Counted from the stretch's first letter, positions 15,799 to 27,453 are shown. The stretch is DNA of 64,000 bases from an uncultured Serinicoccus sp. (GCF_947487915.1 NZ_CANKYH010000001.1:248001-312000), one strand, 5' to 3'. Numbers and translations are program-made. Notes: generated from the letters alone by a model not told the origin.

Positions 15799-17351
15799 GA
15801 CGCTCCCCCGTCGACCGTCCGCGGCGCTGCGGCGCCGGTCCGGCGACGTCGCTCCAGCAGGTCCAGCAGCTCGGCGCCGACACCGGTGACGTCACCGGCC
15901 CCGACGGTGACGACCAACGACTCGACCCGGTCGGCGACCACCTCGGCCAGCGCGGGGGCAGCCGCCCCGACCGACCCCACCTCGAGCACGAGCGGTGCCG
16001 CGGCGTGCGCGCGCAGGCCGCTCGCCAGCAGGCCGGAGGTCACCTCGGGGTGGTCCTCCTGCCGCTCGCGGGCGGCATACACCGGCAGCAGGACCACGAC
16101 ATCGGCCCCGGCGAGCCCCTCGACGAAGCCGGGCGCGAAGTCACGCGTCCGGGAGAACAGGTGCGGCTGGAAGGCGACGACCAGGCGACGCCCGGCGGCC
16201 GCGCTGCGGGCGGCGCGGACGAGTGCCGCGACCTTGGGGGCGTTGTGCGCGTAGTCGTCGACGACCTCGACCCCGTCCACCGCACCGACCCGCTCGAAGC
16301 GTCGGTGCACCCCCGCGAAGCGCTCCAGCCCGTCGACGGCCAGGCCCAGCGGCAGGCCCAGGCCGACGGTGGCCGTCAGGAGGGCGGCGACCGCGTTGTG
16401 CACGGTGTGCTCCCCCGGTGCCGGGAGGTGCAGCCGCACCGTCGTGCCCTCCTCGAGCCCGGGGACGCCCGGACCGACCACGACGGTGCCCGAGGCGCTC
16501 GTGCCCTCGGAGCGCACGTCGTCGACGAGGACGTCCGCGCCCTCCGCGCCCTCGGTGCCCTCGGTGCCCTCGGTGCCCTCGGTGCCCTCGGTGCCCCACG
16601 TCACGACCCGCAGTCCGGACGCGCGCGCGTCTGCGGCCAGTCGCGCGGCCCCCGGGTCGTCGAGCGTGGTGATGAGCAGTCCGTCGCGGGGGACGGTTCC
16701 GACGAAGTCACGGTATGCCGCCTCGACGGCGGCCGCGTCGCCGTAGTGGTCGAGGTGGTCGGGCTGGACGTTGGTCACCACCGCGACCTGGGGCCGGTAG
16801 GTGAGGAAGCTGCCGTCGCTCTCGTCCGCCTCGACGACGACCGGGGCGTCCGCCGCCCCCGGGGCGGCGCTCACGCCGGTGCTGGCCAGCGGCGCACCCA
16901 GGACGTACCCCGGGTCCGCGCCCGCGGCCTGGAGGGCCGCCGTGGTCAGCGCGCTCGTGGTGGTCTTGCCGTTGGCCCCGGCGACGGCCACCGCCGGTCG
17001 CCCGTGCAGGAAGGCGGCGATGCCCTGGGCACGGTGCAGGACGGTCAGCCCCGCGGCGCGGGCGGCCGCGAGCTCGGGGTTGTCCTCGCCGACCGCCCCC
17101 GAGACGATCACCGTGCGGGCGTCACCCAGGTGCGCCGGGTCGTGGCCGACGTGGACCCGTGCCCCCGCCTGCTCCAGCGAGCGCAACGTCGGGCTGTCGC
17201 GCTGGTCCGAGCCGGACACCTGGACCCCACGCGAGAGGAAGAGCCGGGCCACCCCGGAGACGCCGGACCCGCCGATGGCGATGACGTGCACCGGCCCGAG
17301 CTCCTCGGCTCTCGGGACGGGGGCGGTGAAGTCGAAGCGCGCCCCGGTCAC
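15795..17351 (-). CDS. murC: UDP-N-acetylmuramate--L-alanine ligase MurC
   Basis: Cytoplasmic ATP-dependent ligase adding L-Ala to UDP-MurNAc, 518 residues. It has the N-terminal Rossmann domain ('VIAIGGSGVSGVARLFLSRG', about 23-42), a P-loop GANGKTTT (125-132), 'VVEADESDGSFL', 'VTNVQPDHLDHYG' and the C-terminal domain. Two motifs differ from the usual MurC: the P-loop reads NGK where GTHGKTTT is normal, and 'DDYAHNAPKV' (His369-Asn370) replaces DDYxHHPxE. A 5-copy 9-bp tandem repeat (16551-16595) encodes a run of Gly-Thr-Glu between the central and C-terminal parts. Synteny supports MurC. GTG start coupled to murG. Confidence 0.9.
   Translation of the reverse strand: MTGARFDFTAPVPRAEELGPVHVIAIGGSGVSGVARLFLSRGVQVSGSDQRDSPTLRSLEQAGARVHVGHDPAHLGDARTVIVSGAVGEDNPELAAARAAGLTVLHRAQGIAAFLHGRPAVAVAGANGKTTTSALTTAALQAAGADPGYVLGAPLASTGVSAAPGAADAPVVVEADESDGSFLTYRPQVAVVTNVQPDHLDHYGDAAAVEAAYRDFVGTVPRDGLLITTLDDPGAARLAADARASGLRVVTWGTEGTEGTEGTEGTEGAEGADVLVDDVRSEGTSASGTVVVGPGVPGLEEGTTVRLHLPAPGEHTVHNAVAALLTATVGLGLPLGLAVDGLERFAGVHRRFERVGAVDGVEVVDDYAHNAPKVAALVRAARSAAAGRRLVVAFQPHLFSRTRDFAPGFVEGLAGADVVVLLPVYAARERQEDHPEVTSGLLASGLRAHAAAPLVLEVGSVGAAAPALAEVVADRVESLVVTVGAGDVTGVGAELLDLLERRRRTGAAAPRTVDGGAS
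16551..16595 (-). repeat. 9-bp tandem repeat inside murC
   Basis: Five perfect copies of CTCGGTGCC in a row (plus-strand reading), preceded by one degenerate copy at 16542-16550. In murC they encode repeated Gly-Thr-Glu. A repeat length divisible by three lets the number change without breaking the frame, so copy number may differ between strains. Confidence 0.9.
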
Positions 17352-18459
17352 CGCTGACCACCCGCCGCCTCGAGGATGAGGTCGACCAGCCGGTCGGCAG
17401 CGTCCCGGTCCCCGTGCTCGGCCGCCGCGGCGGCCATGACCTGCAGCCGCGGGCCGTCCTGCAGCAGCGGGAGCGCGACGGTGCGGACCCAGCCCGGGTC
17501 GACCTGCGCGTCCTCGACGAGCAGCCCGCCGCCGGCCTCGACGACCTCGCGGGCGTTGAGGCGCTGCTCGCCGTTGCCGATGGGCAGCGGGACGTAGACG
17601 GCCGGCAGCCCGACGGCGGCCAGCTCGCAGACCGTCCCCGCACCGGCCCGGCAGAGCGCGAGGTCGGCGACGGCGTAGGCGAGGTCCATCCGGTCGGTGT
17701 AGGGCAGGGCGAGGTAGCGGGCGCCGGTCCGGGGGTCCGGACCGGGGACCGCCACCTCCTTGCCCGCGCCGGTGAGGTGCAGCACCTGGACCCCGGCGGC
17801 CAGCAGCTCGGCACCGGCTCCGGCCACCGCCTCGTTGAGCCGCTGCGCCCCCAGCGAGCCGCCGAAGACGAGCAGCGTGGGACGGCCCTCGTCCAGACCG
17901 AACTCGGCGCGCGCCGCCCCGGCGAGCGCCTCCCGGTCCAGGGTGCGGATCTCCTCGCGCAGCGGGAGCCCCACCCGGACGGCGTGCGGGAGCTCGGTGG
18001 AGGCGAAGGTCGTGGCCACCCGTGCGGTGAAGCGGGCCCCGAGCCGGTTGGCCAGCCCGGGCCGGGCGTTCTGCTCGTGGAGGACGATCGGCACCCCGGC
18101 CCGGCGGGCCGCGAGGTAGGCCGGGGTGGCGACGTAGCCGCCGAACCCCACGACGACCTGGGCGTCGCTGTCGCGGATCGCCCCCGCCGCCGTGGCGACC
18201 GCTCGGCGCAGGGCCCCGGGGAAGCGCAGCGCGCGGGCGTCGGGCCGGCGGGGGAAGGGGACCTTGGGCACGACGACGAGCGGGTAGCCCCGCTCGGGCA
18301 CCAGGCGTGCCTCCAGTCCTTCCGCGGTGCCCAGCACCCGGATGTCCGCGTCGGGCACCCGACGGCGCAGCGCGTCACCGGTCGCCAGCAGCGGGAGGAC
18401 GTGACCGGCGGTCCCGCCCCCGGCCAGCACGACGCGCACCCCGCTGCGGTCCTGCGCCT

Positions 18460-18463
<4 letters not shown>
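17348..18463 (-). CDS. murG: UDP-GlcNAc:lipid I N-acetylglucosaminyltransferase MurG
   Basis: Membrane-associated GT28 glycosyltransferase that turns lipid I into lipid II, 371 residues. The N-terminal domain has 'VVLAGGGTAGHVLPLLATGD' (about 10-29) and 'VVVGFGGYVATPAYLAARRA'; the C-terminal domain has 'LLVFGGSLGAQRLNEAV' and 'LCRAGAGTVCELAAVGLPAV', the UDP-GlcNAc pocket. The GTG start at 18463 overlaps the ftsW stop (G-T-G-A); longer readings run into ftsW. It is followed by murC with a 4-base overlap. Confidence 0.95.
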
Positions 18464-19787
<1,324 letters not shown>

Positions 19788-19791
<4 letters not shown>

Positions 19792-21323
19792 GACGGCCGC
19801 CCACCCAGGTGCCGGCGCACGGCGGCGGCGAAGGTGTCCCCCCGGCTGCCGTAGCTGGGGAACATGTCGAGCGAGGCAGCCGCGGGCGAGAGCAGGACCA
19901 CGTCGCCCGGGCGGGCCAGGGAGGCGCACCGGGCCACGACGTCGTCCATCACCCGGTCCAGCGCAGCCATGTCCCCATGGTCGGTGACGCCGGCGTCGTG
20001 GACCGGGACCTCGGGCGCGTGTCGGGCCAGCGCCTGCGCGATGAGCCCCCGGTCGCTCCCGAGCAGCACCACCGCCCGCAGGCGGGGGGCCACCTCCGCG
20101 ACCAGCTCCTCGACGTCGGCACCCTTGAGCTGGCCGCCGGCCACCCAGACGAGGTGGGGGTAGGAGCGCAGCGCGGCCAGGGCGGCGTGCGGGTTGGTGG
20201 CCTTGGAGTCGTCGACCCAGGTGAGGCCCTCGTGCTCGGCGACGACGCTCATCCGGTGGGCGTCCGAGCGGAACCTGCGCATCCCCTCGCGGACCGCGGC
20301 CGGCGTGACGCCGGCGGCCCGCGCCAGGGCGGCCGCCGCCAGGGCGTTGGCGACGAGGTGGGGCGGGGGCGCGGTCGACCCGTCGCCGCCGGAGGCCCGC
20401 GCCAGGTCCTCCAGGGTCCCCAGCTCGGCGGCCGAGGTGCGCCGCTCCTCGACGAAGGCCCGGTCGGCGAGGACGTCGTCCACGAGCCCCAGCATCGACA
20501 GCCCCGGCGTGCCGAGGGTGAAGCCGATGGCCCGGCACCCGTCCACCACCTCGGCCTGCTCCACCATCGCCTCGGTCCGCGGGTCCTGGAGGTTGTAGAC
20601 GCAGGCCACCTGGGTGCGCTCGTAGATCCGCGCCTTGTCCGCGGCATACGCCTCCAGCGACCCGTGCCAGTCGACGTGGTCGGGCGCGAGGTTGAGCACG
20701 CAGGAGGCGAGCGGGCTCATGCTGTGGGTGAAGTGCAGCTGGAAGCTGGACAGCTCGACGGCCACGATGTCGTAGGGGTCCGGGTGCTGGACCGCGTCGA
20801 GCACCGGGGTGCCGACGTTGCCGGTCGCGATGGCCCGCAGGCCGGCCGCCTGCAGCATGGACGTGAGCAGCTGGACGGTCGACGTCTTACCGTTGGTGCC
20901 GGTGACCACGAGCCAGGGGGCGGCACCCACCCGCGGGCGCAGGCGCCACGCCAGCTCGATCTCGCTCCAGACGGGTATGCCGCGCTCCAGCGCCGCCGCC
21001 AGGACCGGGTGGTGCGGGGGCCAGCCCGGGGAGGTCACCACGACGTCGACCTCGAGCGGTGCCTCCCCCTCCGGGCCGTCCTGCGGCCAGCCGGTCACGT
21101 GCCGCGGCCCGCGTCGGACGTCCGCACCGAGGATGCCGAGGATCCCCGCCTGGGTGTCCTGCTTCTCGGTGTCGTTGCCGGTGTCGAGCACCGTCACCCG
21201 GGCGCCGTGCTGCAGCAGCGCGTCGGCCGCGGCGAAGCCGGTGACGCCCAGGCCGGTCACGAGGGCGCGCAATCCGCTCCAGTCGGCGTCCCGGTGGGTG
21301 AGCTCGCTGAGGTCGGTGCTCAC
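19788..21323 (-). CDS. murD: UDP-MurNAc-L-alanine--D-glutamate ligase MurD
   Basis: Cytoplasmic ligase adding D-Glu to UDP-MurNAc-L-Ala, 511 residues. It has the N-terminal domain ('[20 protein letters not shown]'), P-loop '[19 protein letters not shown]', '[16 protein letters not shown]', '[16 protein letters not shown]' and C-terminal '[17 protein letters not shown]'. All catalytic motifs are standard. The GTG start at 21323 overlaps the mraY stop (G-T-G-A). Confidence 0.95.
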
Positions 21324-22435
21324 AGGTTCGCCACCCACTCGCCGTAGAACAGCCCCAGGCCCACCGCGACGCAGATGCCGGCGATGATCCAGAAGCGGAT
21401 GACGATCGTCACCTCTGCCCAGCCGAGCAGCTCGAAGTGGTGCTGCAGCGGCGCCATCCGGAAGACCCGCTTGCGGGTGAGCTTGAAGCTGGCGACCTGG
21501 ATGATGACCGAGAGCGTGATCATGACGAACAGCCCGCCGAGCACCGCCAGCAGCAGCTCCGTGCGCGTGGTGATGGCCAGCCCGGCGAGCCCGCCGCCCA
21601 GGGCGAGCGAGCCGGTGTCGCCCATGAAGATCTTGGCGGGCGAGGCGTTCCACCACAGGAAGCCGAAGCAGGCGCCGGCGACGGAGCAGGCGACGACGGC
21701 CAGGTCGAGCGCGTCCCGGACGTCGTAGCAGTTGGGCCCCGGGGCCAGCTGGCAGTTCTGGTTGTACTGCCAGATGCCGATGACCGAGTAGGCGGCGAAC
21801 ACCATGACCGAGGCACCCGTCGCCAGCCCGTCCAGCCCGTCGGTCAGGTTCACGCCGTTGGAGGCTCCCGCGATGAGCACGTTGGCCCACACGATGAAGA
21901 GGATCACCCCGAGGACGGGGCCGGCGAAGGCCAGGTCGACCGCGGTGTCCCGGACGAAGGAGACGGCGGTGGACGCCGGGGCCCGGGTGCTGTCGCCCTC
22001 GAGCAGCAGCGCGGCCAGGGCGAAGACGATGGCGACCACGGTCTGGCCGGTGAGCTTCTCCGCCGAGGTGAGCCCGAGGCTGCGCTGCTTGGAGATCTTG
22101 GTGTAGTCGTCCAGGAAGCCGATGACGCCGAGACCGGTGATGAGGAAGAGGACGAGGACGGCGCTGAGGCTGAACCGCGAGTGGGTGACCTCGAGGATGC
22201 CGGTGACGTCGAGCAGGATGAGCAGCAGGTGGGAGACGACGTAGCCGGCCAGGGTGGCGCCGATGATGACGGCGCCGCCCATGGTGGGCGTCCCGCGCTT
22301 GGTGTGGTGGGAGGTGGGCCCGTCGTCGCGGATGAACTGGCCGTAGCCGCGGCGCACGAGGAAGCGGATGAACAGCGGGGTGCCGAAGAGCGAGAAGACC
22401 ATGGCGACCGCGCCGGCGAGCAGGACGTTGACCAT
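21320..22435 (-). CDS. mraY: Phospho-MurNAc-pentapeptide-transferase MraY
   Basis: Integral membrane enzyme that moves phospho-MurNAc-pentapeptide onto undecaprenyl phosphate, making lipid I; 371 residues with about ten helices. Signatures are '[13 protein letters not shown]' , '[18 protein letters not shown]' with the Mg-binding aspartates, '[16 protein letters not shown]', '[18 protein letters not shown]' and '[13 protein letters not shown]'. Its ATG at 22435 shares a base with the murF stop (TGATG). Fully canonical. Confidence 0.96.
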   Translation of the reverse strand: MVNVLLAGAVAMVFSLFGTPLFIRFLVRRGYGQFIRDDGPTSHHTKRGTPTMGGAVIIGATLAGYVVSHLLLILLDVTGILEVTHSRFSLSAVLVLFLITGLGVIGFLDDYTKISKQRSLGLTSAEKLTGQTVVAIVFALAALLLEGDSTRAPASTAVSFVRDTAVDLAFAGPVLGVILFIVWANVLIAGASNGVNLTDGLDGLATGASVMVFAAYSVIGIWQYNQNCQLAPGPNCYDVRDALDLAVVACSVAGACFGFLWWNASPAKIFMGDTGSLALGGGLAGLAITTRTELLLAVLGGLFVMITLSVIIQVASFKLTRKRVFRMAPLQHHFELLGWAEVTIVIRFWIIAGICVAVGLGLFYGEWVANL

Positions 22436-23889
22436 CAGCCGCCCACCAGCTCGTCCCCGAGCAGGCGCAGCCCGGAGTCGCGGCTGCTCTTGAGCAGCAC
22501 GACGTCCCCGGGGCCCAACGTCTCGCGCAGGTGCCCCAGCGCCTCGTGCCGGTCCGCCAGGGTGGTCGTCCTGCTCCCCCCGGCGGCGAGGTATGCCGTC
22601 GCCGCCGGTCGGGCGACCGGGCCCACGACGACCAGCTCGTCCACCCCGAGGTCGGCCGCGAGCGCGCCGACGCGCTCGTGCTCGAGGTCGCTGTCGGCGC
22701 CGAGCTCCAGCATGCCGCCGACGGCGGCCACGGTGCGGCCCTCCGCGCGGCGCATCGCCGCCAGGGCGCGCAGCGCGGCCCGCATCGACTCCGGGTTGGC
22801 GTTGTAGGCGTCGTTGACGACGGTGACGCCGTCGGGACGCTCGGTGACCTCCATCCGCCACCGGGAGCGCGCCGTGGCGGCGCCCAGCGCGGCGGCGACC
22901 TCGCGCCACGGCATACCCCACTCGGCGGCGACCGCGGCGACGGCGAGGGCGTTGCCTACCTGGTGCTCACCCGCGAGCTGCAGCGTCACCGGCTCGGCCA
23001 CCCCGCCGGGGGCGGTGAGCACGAACGAGGCGCGCCCGAGGGGGTCCAGGGTGACCTGCTCGGCACGGACCTCGGCGTGCGGGGCGAGGCCGACGAGCAC
23101 GGCGCGCGCCCCGGCCCGCGCCGCGACGTCCGCCATCGCGCGGACGACGTCGTCGTCCGCGTTGAGCACGGCCAGGCCGTCCTCGGGCAGGGCGGCCACG
23201 ATCTCGGACTTGGCCCGCCCGATGGCCGCGCGCGAGCCGAACTCGCCGAGGTGGGCGCTGCCGACGTTGAGGACCACCGAGACCAGGGGTGGGGCCGCCT
23301 GGGTGAGGTGGGCGATGTGACCGGCACCGGAGGCACCCATCTCCGCCACGAGGTAGGCCGTGTCCTCGGTCAGCCGGCACACGGTCAGCGGCAGCCCGAC
23401 CTCGGAGTTGTAGGACGCCTCGGGAGCCAGCGTCGGCCCCAGCCGCTGCAGCACCTGGGCCATGAGGTCCTTGGTGGACGTCTTGCCGGAGGAGCCGGTG
23501 ATGGCCACCGTCCGCAGCCCGCCGTGCGCGACGCATCGGTCGTGCACCTCGCGGGCGAGGGCGGCGAAGGCCCGGGTGACGGCGTCGTAGGGCGGCCGGT
23601 CCGGGCGGTCCGAGAGGCGTGCCGGGTCCTCCTGGACGACCACGCACGGCAGGACCTCGACGGGGCGGTTGGTGAGGGCGGCGACCGCGCCGCGCTCCGC
23701 GGCACCGGCGACGAAGTCGTGACCGTCGGCGCTCTCCCCGCGCCGGGCGACGTAGAGGCCGCCGGGGAGCGCCTCGCGGGAGTCGGTGACCACCGGGCCG
23801 GTGATCCGGACGGAGGCGTCCTCGGGGGAACCCGGGTGCACCCGGCCACCGGTCAGGCGAGCGACCTCACCGAGGCTCAGGGGGATCAC
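22435..23889 (-). CDS. murF: UDP-MurNAc-tripeptide--D-alanyl-D-alanine ligase MurF
   Basis: Adds D-Ala-D-Ala to the UDP-MurNAc-tripeptide, 484 residues. It has an N-terminal domain with '[20 protein letters not shown]', P-loop '[14 protein letters not shown]' (about 130-143), '[17 protein letters not shown]', '[12 protein letters not shown]' and the C-terminal '[17 protein letters not shown]'. Its four-base overlap with ftsI is unusual because murE normally lies between these genes; the tripeptide substrate must therefore come from a murE located elsewhere. Confidence 0.95.
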   Translation of the reverse strand: MIPLSLGEVARLTGGRVHPGSPEDASVRITGPVVTDSREALPGGLYVARRGESADGHDFVAGAAERGAVAALTNRPVEVLPCVVVQEDPARLSDRPDRPPYDAVTRAFAALAREVHDRCVAHGGLRTVAITGSSGKTSTKDLMAQVLQRLGPTLAPEASYNSEVGLPLTVCRLTEDTAYLVAEMGASGAGHIAHLTQAAPPLVSVVLNVGSAHLGEFGSRAAIGRAKSEIVAALPEDGLAVLNADDDVVRAMADVAARAGARAVLVGLAPHAEVRAEQVTLDPLGRASFVLTAPGGVAEPVTLQLAGEHQVGNALAVAAVAAEWGMPWREVAAALGAATARSRWRMEVTERPDGVTVVNDAYNANPESMRAALRALAAMRRAEGRTVAAVGGMLELGADSDLEHERVGALAADLGVDELVVVGPVARPAATAYLAAGGSRTTTLADRHEALGHLRETLGPGDVVLLKSSRDSGLRLLGDELVGG

Positions 23890-25808
23890 CCATCGGTCCT
23901 TTCGTCCTTGATGGCCAGGTCTCCCAGTGTGACACCCTTCTGGCCGGGCACCGGCTCCTCGGGGTCGAACTCGATCTCGAACTCAGCGGGTGGGGTGCTC
24001 GCCGGGGCGATGCCCTCCTGCTGGAGCGCGTAGCGCATGAGGTCGGCGAAGACCGGGCCTGCGACGACCCCGCCGAACTCGCTGATCCGGGTGGGTCGCT
24101 GGATGACCACGGCCACGACGTACTTCGGGTCGTCCGCCGGCGCGAACCCCATGAAGGACGAGGTCACGCTGCCGTCGTAGCGACCGGTCTCCGGGTCGAT
24201 CCGGGACGCCGTGCTGGTCTTGCCGGCGACGTGGTAGCCGGGGACCGCCGCGAGCGGGGCGGTGCCCCCGGTGGACGGGACCTGCTGCATGATCTCGGTG
24301 AGGCTCTGCGCCGTCTCCTCGCTGATGACGCGCGCGTCCTCCTCCGGCGCCACCGGCTCCTCCGCCGTGTAGCGCCCCTCCTCGTCCACCGTGCCGGCGA
24401 TGATGCTCGGGTGCACCCTGAGGCCGTCGTTCGCGATGGTCTGGAAGACCCCCATCTGCTGCAGCAGCGTGCCGGAGAGCCCCTGGCCGAACATGAAGGT
24501 GTAGCGGGTGGTCGCGCTCCAGGTGGAGGGCTCGGGCACCAGACCGGCGGACTCCCCCGGCAGGCCCAGGCCCGTCCGGTCGCCGATGCCGAAGCGGCGC
24601 ATCCAGTCGTAGAGCTGCTGGTCGCTGAGCTTCTCGCCGTAGAGGATCGTGCCCATGTTGGAGGACTTGGCCAGCACGCCCCCGAAGGTGAGGTACTCGA
24701 TCGGGTGCGGCTCGGCGTCCTTGAAGCGGGTCCCGGCGCGGCTCATCGTCACCGGCACCTCGATCGGGGTGTCCGGCTCGACGATGCCCTCCTCGAGGGC
24801 GGCGGCGGCGGTGATGAGCTTGGAGGTCGACCCGGGCTCGTAGACGTCCTCCACGGCGGCGTTGCGCATGTCCGCGGCGTCCTGGGTGCTCTGCGAGGGG
24901 TCGAAGCCCGGGTAGCTCGTCAGGGCGCGCAGCTGCCCGGTCTCGACGTCCATGACCGCGGCGTAGCCGGAGAGCGCCCCGGCCTCCTTCACCCGCGTGC
25001 GCACCGCGTCGTAGGCACGCCACTGCAGGTCGGCGTCGATGGTGAGGCGGAGGTCCTGGCCGGGCTGGGCCGGGTCCTCCTCGTAGACGCCGGTGCTGAT
25101 CCGCTGGCCGTCCTGACCGATCTCGAAGAGCGCCTCCCCCGGCTCGCCGGTCAGCTCCTCGTCCCTGACCAGCTCGATCCCGCCGGCAGCCATCTCCCCG
25201 GACCCGATCCAGCCCAGGAGCGGCGCGGCGGCCTCCCCGAGGGGGTACTCGCGGCGCATCAGCTCCTCGCTGGACACCCCGCGGACGTTGGCGGCCTTGA
25301 TCTCCTGCCACTCCTGCGGGGAGGCGTCGGGGACGAGGACGGCGTACTGCTCGCCCAGCGGGTCGACCAGCCGGCGGAGCACGTCGGCCTGGTCGGCGCC
25401 GGTGATCTCGGACACGACCTGGGCGGCCGCGGCATACCCGGTCCCGACGACCTGGCGGGAGCCGTCCGCGGCCTTCTCCGTGCGCTCGTAGTCCACGACG
25501 AGGGTCGGGTCGGCCACGATGCGGCGCCGCTCGACGCTGACGGCGAGGGCGTCGCCGTGGACGTCGGTGATGCTCCCGCGGGCGGCGGGGATCGTCCGGG
25601 ACTGCAGCCGCTCCCCCAGTGCCGCCGCCGAGACGCTCGCCGCGTCGAGCCCCTGCAGCCGGACCAGCTGGGCGGCGAAGAGGCTGAGGACGATGAGGAC
25701 GCCGAGCATGAGGGCGCGGGCGCGTCGGGCCGGGTGGGCGACGCCGGCGGCGACGGCCGGGGCGGACGGGGAGCGATGGGCGGTGCGCGGTCGTGCCACG
25801 GTGCTCAC
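23886..25808 (-). CDS. ftsI: Septal class B penicillin-binding protein (FtsI/PBP3)
   Basis: Monofunctional DD-transpeptidase that crosslinks septal peptidoglycan with FtsW, 640 residues. A basic N-terminus and one membrane helix (about 32-50) precede the dimerisation domain (70-250). The transpeptidase motifs are SxxK at Ser327-Lys330 (EPGSTSK), SxN at 382-384 (KSSN) and the KTG box at 530-533, here KTST rather than KTGT. An acidic tail ends the protein and no PASTA domain is present. It begins at GTG six bases after ftsL and runs into murF. A KTST box is functional in some class B enzymes, but it deserves a check for beta-lactam response. Confidence 0.94.
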   Translation of the reverse strand: MSTVARPRTAHRSPSAPAVAAGVAHPARRARALMLGVLIVLSLFAAQLVRLQGLDAASVSAAALGERLQSRTIPAARGSITDVHGDALAVSVERRRIVADPTLVVDYERTEKAADGSRQVVGTGYAAAAQVVSEITGADQADVLRRLVDPLGEQYAVLVPDASPQEWQEIKAANVRGVSSEELMRREYPLGEAAAPLLGWIGSGEMAAGGIELVRDEELTGEPGEALFEIGQDGQRISTGVYEEDPAQPGQDLRLTIDADLQWRAYDAVRTRVKEAGALSGYAAVMDVETGQLRALTSYPGFDPSQSTQDAADMRNAAVEDVYEPGSTSKLITAAAALEEGIVEPDTPIEVPVTMSRAGTRFKDAEPHPIEYLTFGGVLAKSSNMGTILYGEKLSDQQLYDWMRRFGIGDRTGLGLPGESAGLVPEPSTWSATTRYTFMFGQGLSGTLLQQMGVFQTIANDGLRVHPSIIAGTVDEEGRYTAEEPVAPEEDARVISEETAQSLTEIMQQVPSTGGTAPLAAVPGYHVAGKTSTASRIDPETGRYDGSVTSSFMGFAPADDPKYVVAVVIQRPTRISEFGGVVAGPVFADLMRYALQQEGIAPASTPPAEFEIEFDPEEPVPGQKGVTLGDLAIKDERTDG

Positions 25809-25814
25809 CCCTTG

Positions 25815-26267
25815 TCAGTCGTCCTTCGCCGGAGCCGTGCCCGTCGAGGGCAGATCAACGGTAAGCGTGCGCGAACCGTCCACCTTGGACGCCACGCCGG
25901 TGATGGAGCCGTCGGACAGGCGCAGGGTGGCGGTGGAGGTCGAGGGGACCATCTTGAGCTTGGTCGCGGCCCGGGCCAGGCTCTCCGAGGACCCCTTGCT
26001 CTCGAGCTCGTCGGCCAGCGTGACCTTCTGGTCGTGCAGCGCCGTGGCCTCCACCTCCAGGGTGCTGAGGACGTAGGACCCCTCGGCGCGGACCGTGTTG
26101 AGCAGCAGCACGGCGGTGAAGGTCAGCGCGACGAGGAGCACGCACAGCAGCCGGAACCCGTTGCTGGTGGACGCGGGTGCGGCGTCCACGGCGCGGGCAC
26201 GGACGCTGTCACCGGACCGCGCGGGCGCGACCCGACCGATGCGGCTGGAGATGGTCATCTGGCTCAT
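25815..26267 (-). CDS. ftsL: FtsL-like divisome protein
   Basis: Small bitopic protein of 150 residues: cytoplasmic N-terminus to about 36, a membrane helix (about 37-57, '[20 protein letters not shown]'), a short coiled coil ('[20 protein letters not shown]') and a variable C-terminal tail. FtsL sequences are poorly conserved; the call rests on size, topology and position between rsmH and ftsI. Its ATG overlaps the rsmH stop (A-T-G-A). Confidence 0.85.
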   Translation of the reverse strand: MSQMTISSRIGRVAPARSGDSVRARAVDAAPASTSNGFRLLCVLLVALTFTAVLLLNTVRAEGSYVLSTLEVEATALHDQKVTLADELESKGSSESLARAATKLKMVPSTSTATLRLSDGSITGVASKVDGSRTLTVDLPSTGTAPAKDD

Positions 26268-27280
26268 GGCGTCGCGGGCTCCTCGCGGGTGGTGCGGACG
26301 GGCTGGTCGGGGGTGGTGCGGAGGCGTTCGGCGGCGCGCAGGCGGACCGAGGCGGACCGCGGGTTGGACTCCTGCTCCTGCGCGTCGGCACGCTCGGCCC
26401 CGCGGGTCAGCAGGCGCAGCCAGGGCTGGTGCTCGGGCAGCTCGAACGGGAGGTCGGGCGGGGCCGAGCTGGTCGCCCCCGCGGCCAGCGCCTGCTTGGT
26501 GATGCGGTCCTCGAGGGAGTGGTAGGACAGGACGGCGATGCGGCCGCCGGTCACCAGCGCCCGCAGCGCCGCGGCCAGCCCCTCGCGCCAGGTCGACAGC
26601 TCGGCGTTGACCTCGATCCGCAGCGCCTGGAAGGTGCGCTTGGCGGGGTGTCCCCCGCTGCGCTGCGACGCGGCCGGCACGACGTCGTGCAGCAGCTGCA
26701 CCAACGGGCCGGAGGTCGTGAACGGCTCCTCCTCACGACGGCGCACGACGGCCCGGGCGATCGGTCGGGCGAAGCGCTCCTCGCCGTAGTCGCGCAGGAT
26801 CCGGGTGAGGTCGCGGACGTCGTAGGTGTTGAGCACGTCGGCGGCGGTGCCGGGGACCGACTGGTCCATCCGCATGTCCAGCGGGGCGTCGGCGCGGTAG
26901 GCGAAGCCGCGCTCCAGCTCGTCCAGCTGCAGCGAGGAGACCCCCAGGTCGAAGAGCACGGCGTCGGCTCCGTCGACCCCGACCTCGGCCAGGATGGACG
27001 GCAGGTCGTCGCTCACGGCGTGCACGGGGACGAAGCGGTCACCGAAGCCCGCCAGCCGCTCGGTGGCGAGGGCCAGGGCCTGCGGGTCGCGGTCGATGCC
27101 GACGGCGCGGGCCGCCGGGCACGCCCGCAGCAGGGCCTCGGTGTGCCCGCCGAGGCCCAGGGTGCCGTCGACGTAGACCGCGCCCTCGTGCTGCAGGGCC
27201 GGGGCGAGCAGCTCGACGCAGCGGTGCAGCAGGACCGGCACGTGCCGGTCCTGCGTCGCGCGCGGGGTCTCTGCTGCCAT
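26264..27280 (-). CDS. rsmH: 16S rRNA (cytosine-1402-N4)-methyltransferase RsmH (MraW)
   Basis: S-adenosylmethionine-dependent methyltransferase acting on C1402 of 16S rRNA, 338 residues. Signatures are '[16 protein letters not shown]', '[17 protein letters not shown]' (SAM site), '[20 protein letters not shown]', 'DMRMDQ', and '[15 protein letters not shown]' with '[13 protein letters not shown]' at the C-terminal side. The ATG at 27280 was chosen since the family begins just before 'RHVPVLL'; upstream in-frame sequence is a repetitive leader. It lies 173 bases after mraZ with a hairpin between. Confidence 0.95.
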   Translation of the reverse strand: MAAETPRATQDRHVPVLLHRCVELLAPALQHEGAVYVDGTLGLGGHTEALLRACPAARAVGIDRDPQALALATERLAGFGDRFVPVHAVSDDLPSILAEVGVDGADAVLFDLGVSSLQLDELERGFAYRADAPLDMRMDQSVPGTAADVLNTYDVRDLTRILRDYGEERFARPIARAVVRRREEEPFTTSGPLVQLLHDVVPAASQRSGGHPAKRTFQALRIEVNAELSTWREGLAAALRALVTGGRIAVLSYHSLEDRITKQALAAGATSSAPPDLPFELPEHQPWLRLLTRGAERADAQEQESNPRSASVRLRAAERLRTTPDQPVRTTREEPATP

Positions 27281-27385
27281 GACGGTCGGTCCCTGGTCGC
27301 GGGTGACGACGGTGGCCGGTCCCTGGTCCCCCACCGTCCGCCCCCTCCCGGCCCGGGGGAAGTCGGGTCGGGTCGAGGGTGTGGT

Positions 27386-27411
27386 CCCGGCTCCGGGGAA
27401 GAGGAGCCGGG
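27386..27411. other. Hairpin in the mraZ-rsmH spacer
   Basis: CCCGGCTCC (27386-27394) pairs perfectly with GGAGCCGGG (27403-27411) across an 8-base loop in the 173-base leader between mraZ and rsmH. The same leader has a direct repeat 'GGTCCCTGGTC' (near 27285 and 27316). It may attenuate readthrough from mraZ into the division operon or simply protect the message. Confidence 0.35.
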
Positions 27412-27453
27412 GCGTCGACGGACGGGGGGAGGCCAGGGTGCGGTCGCCCGAGG

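Noticed and set aside
13738..16254. An 838-codon open frame antisense to ftsZ, ftsQ and murC
   Set aside because: Long open frames opposite real genes are expected at this GC content; the translation has no recognisable domain.
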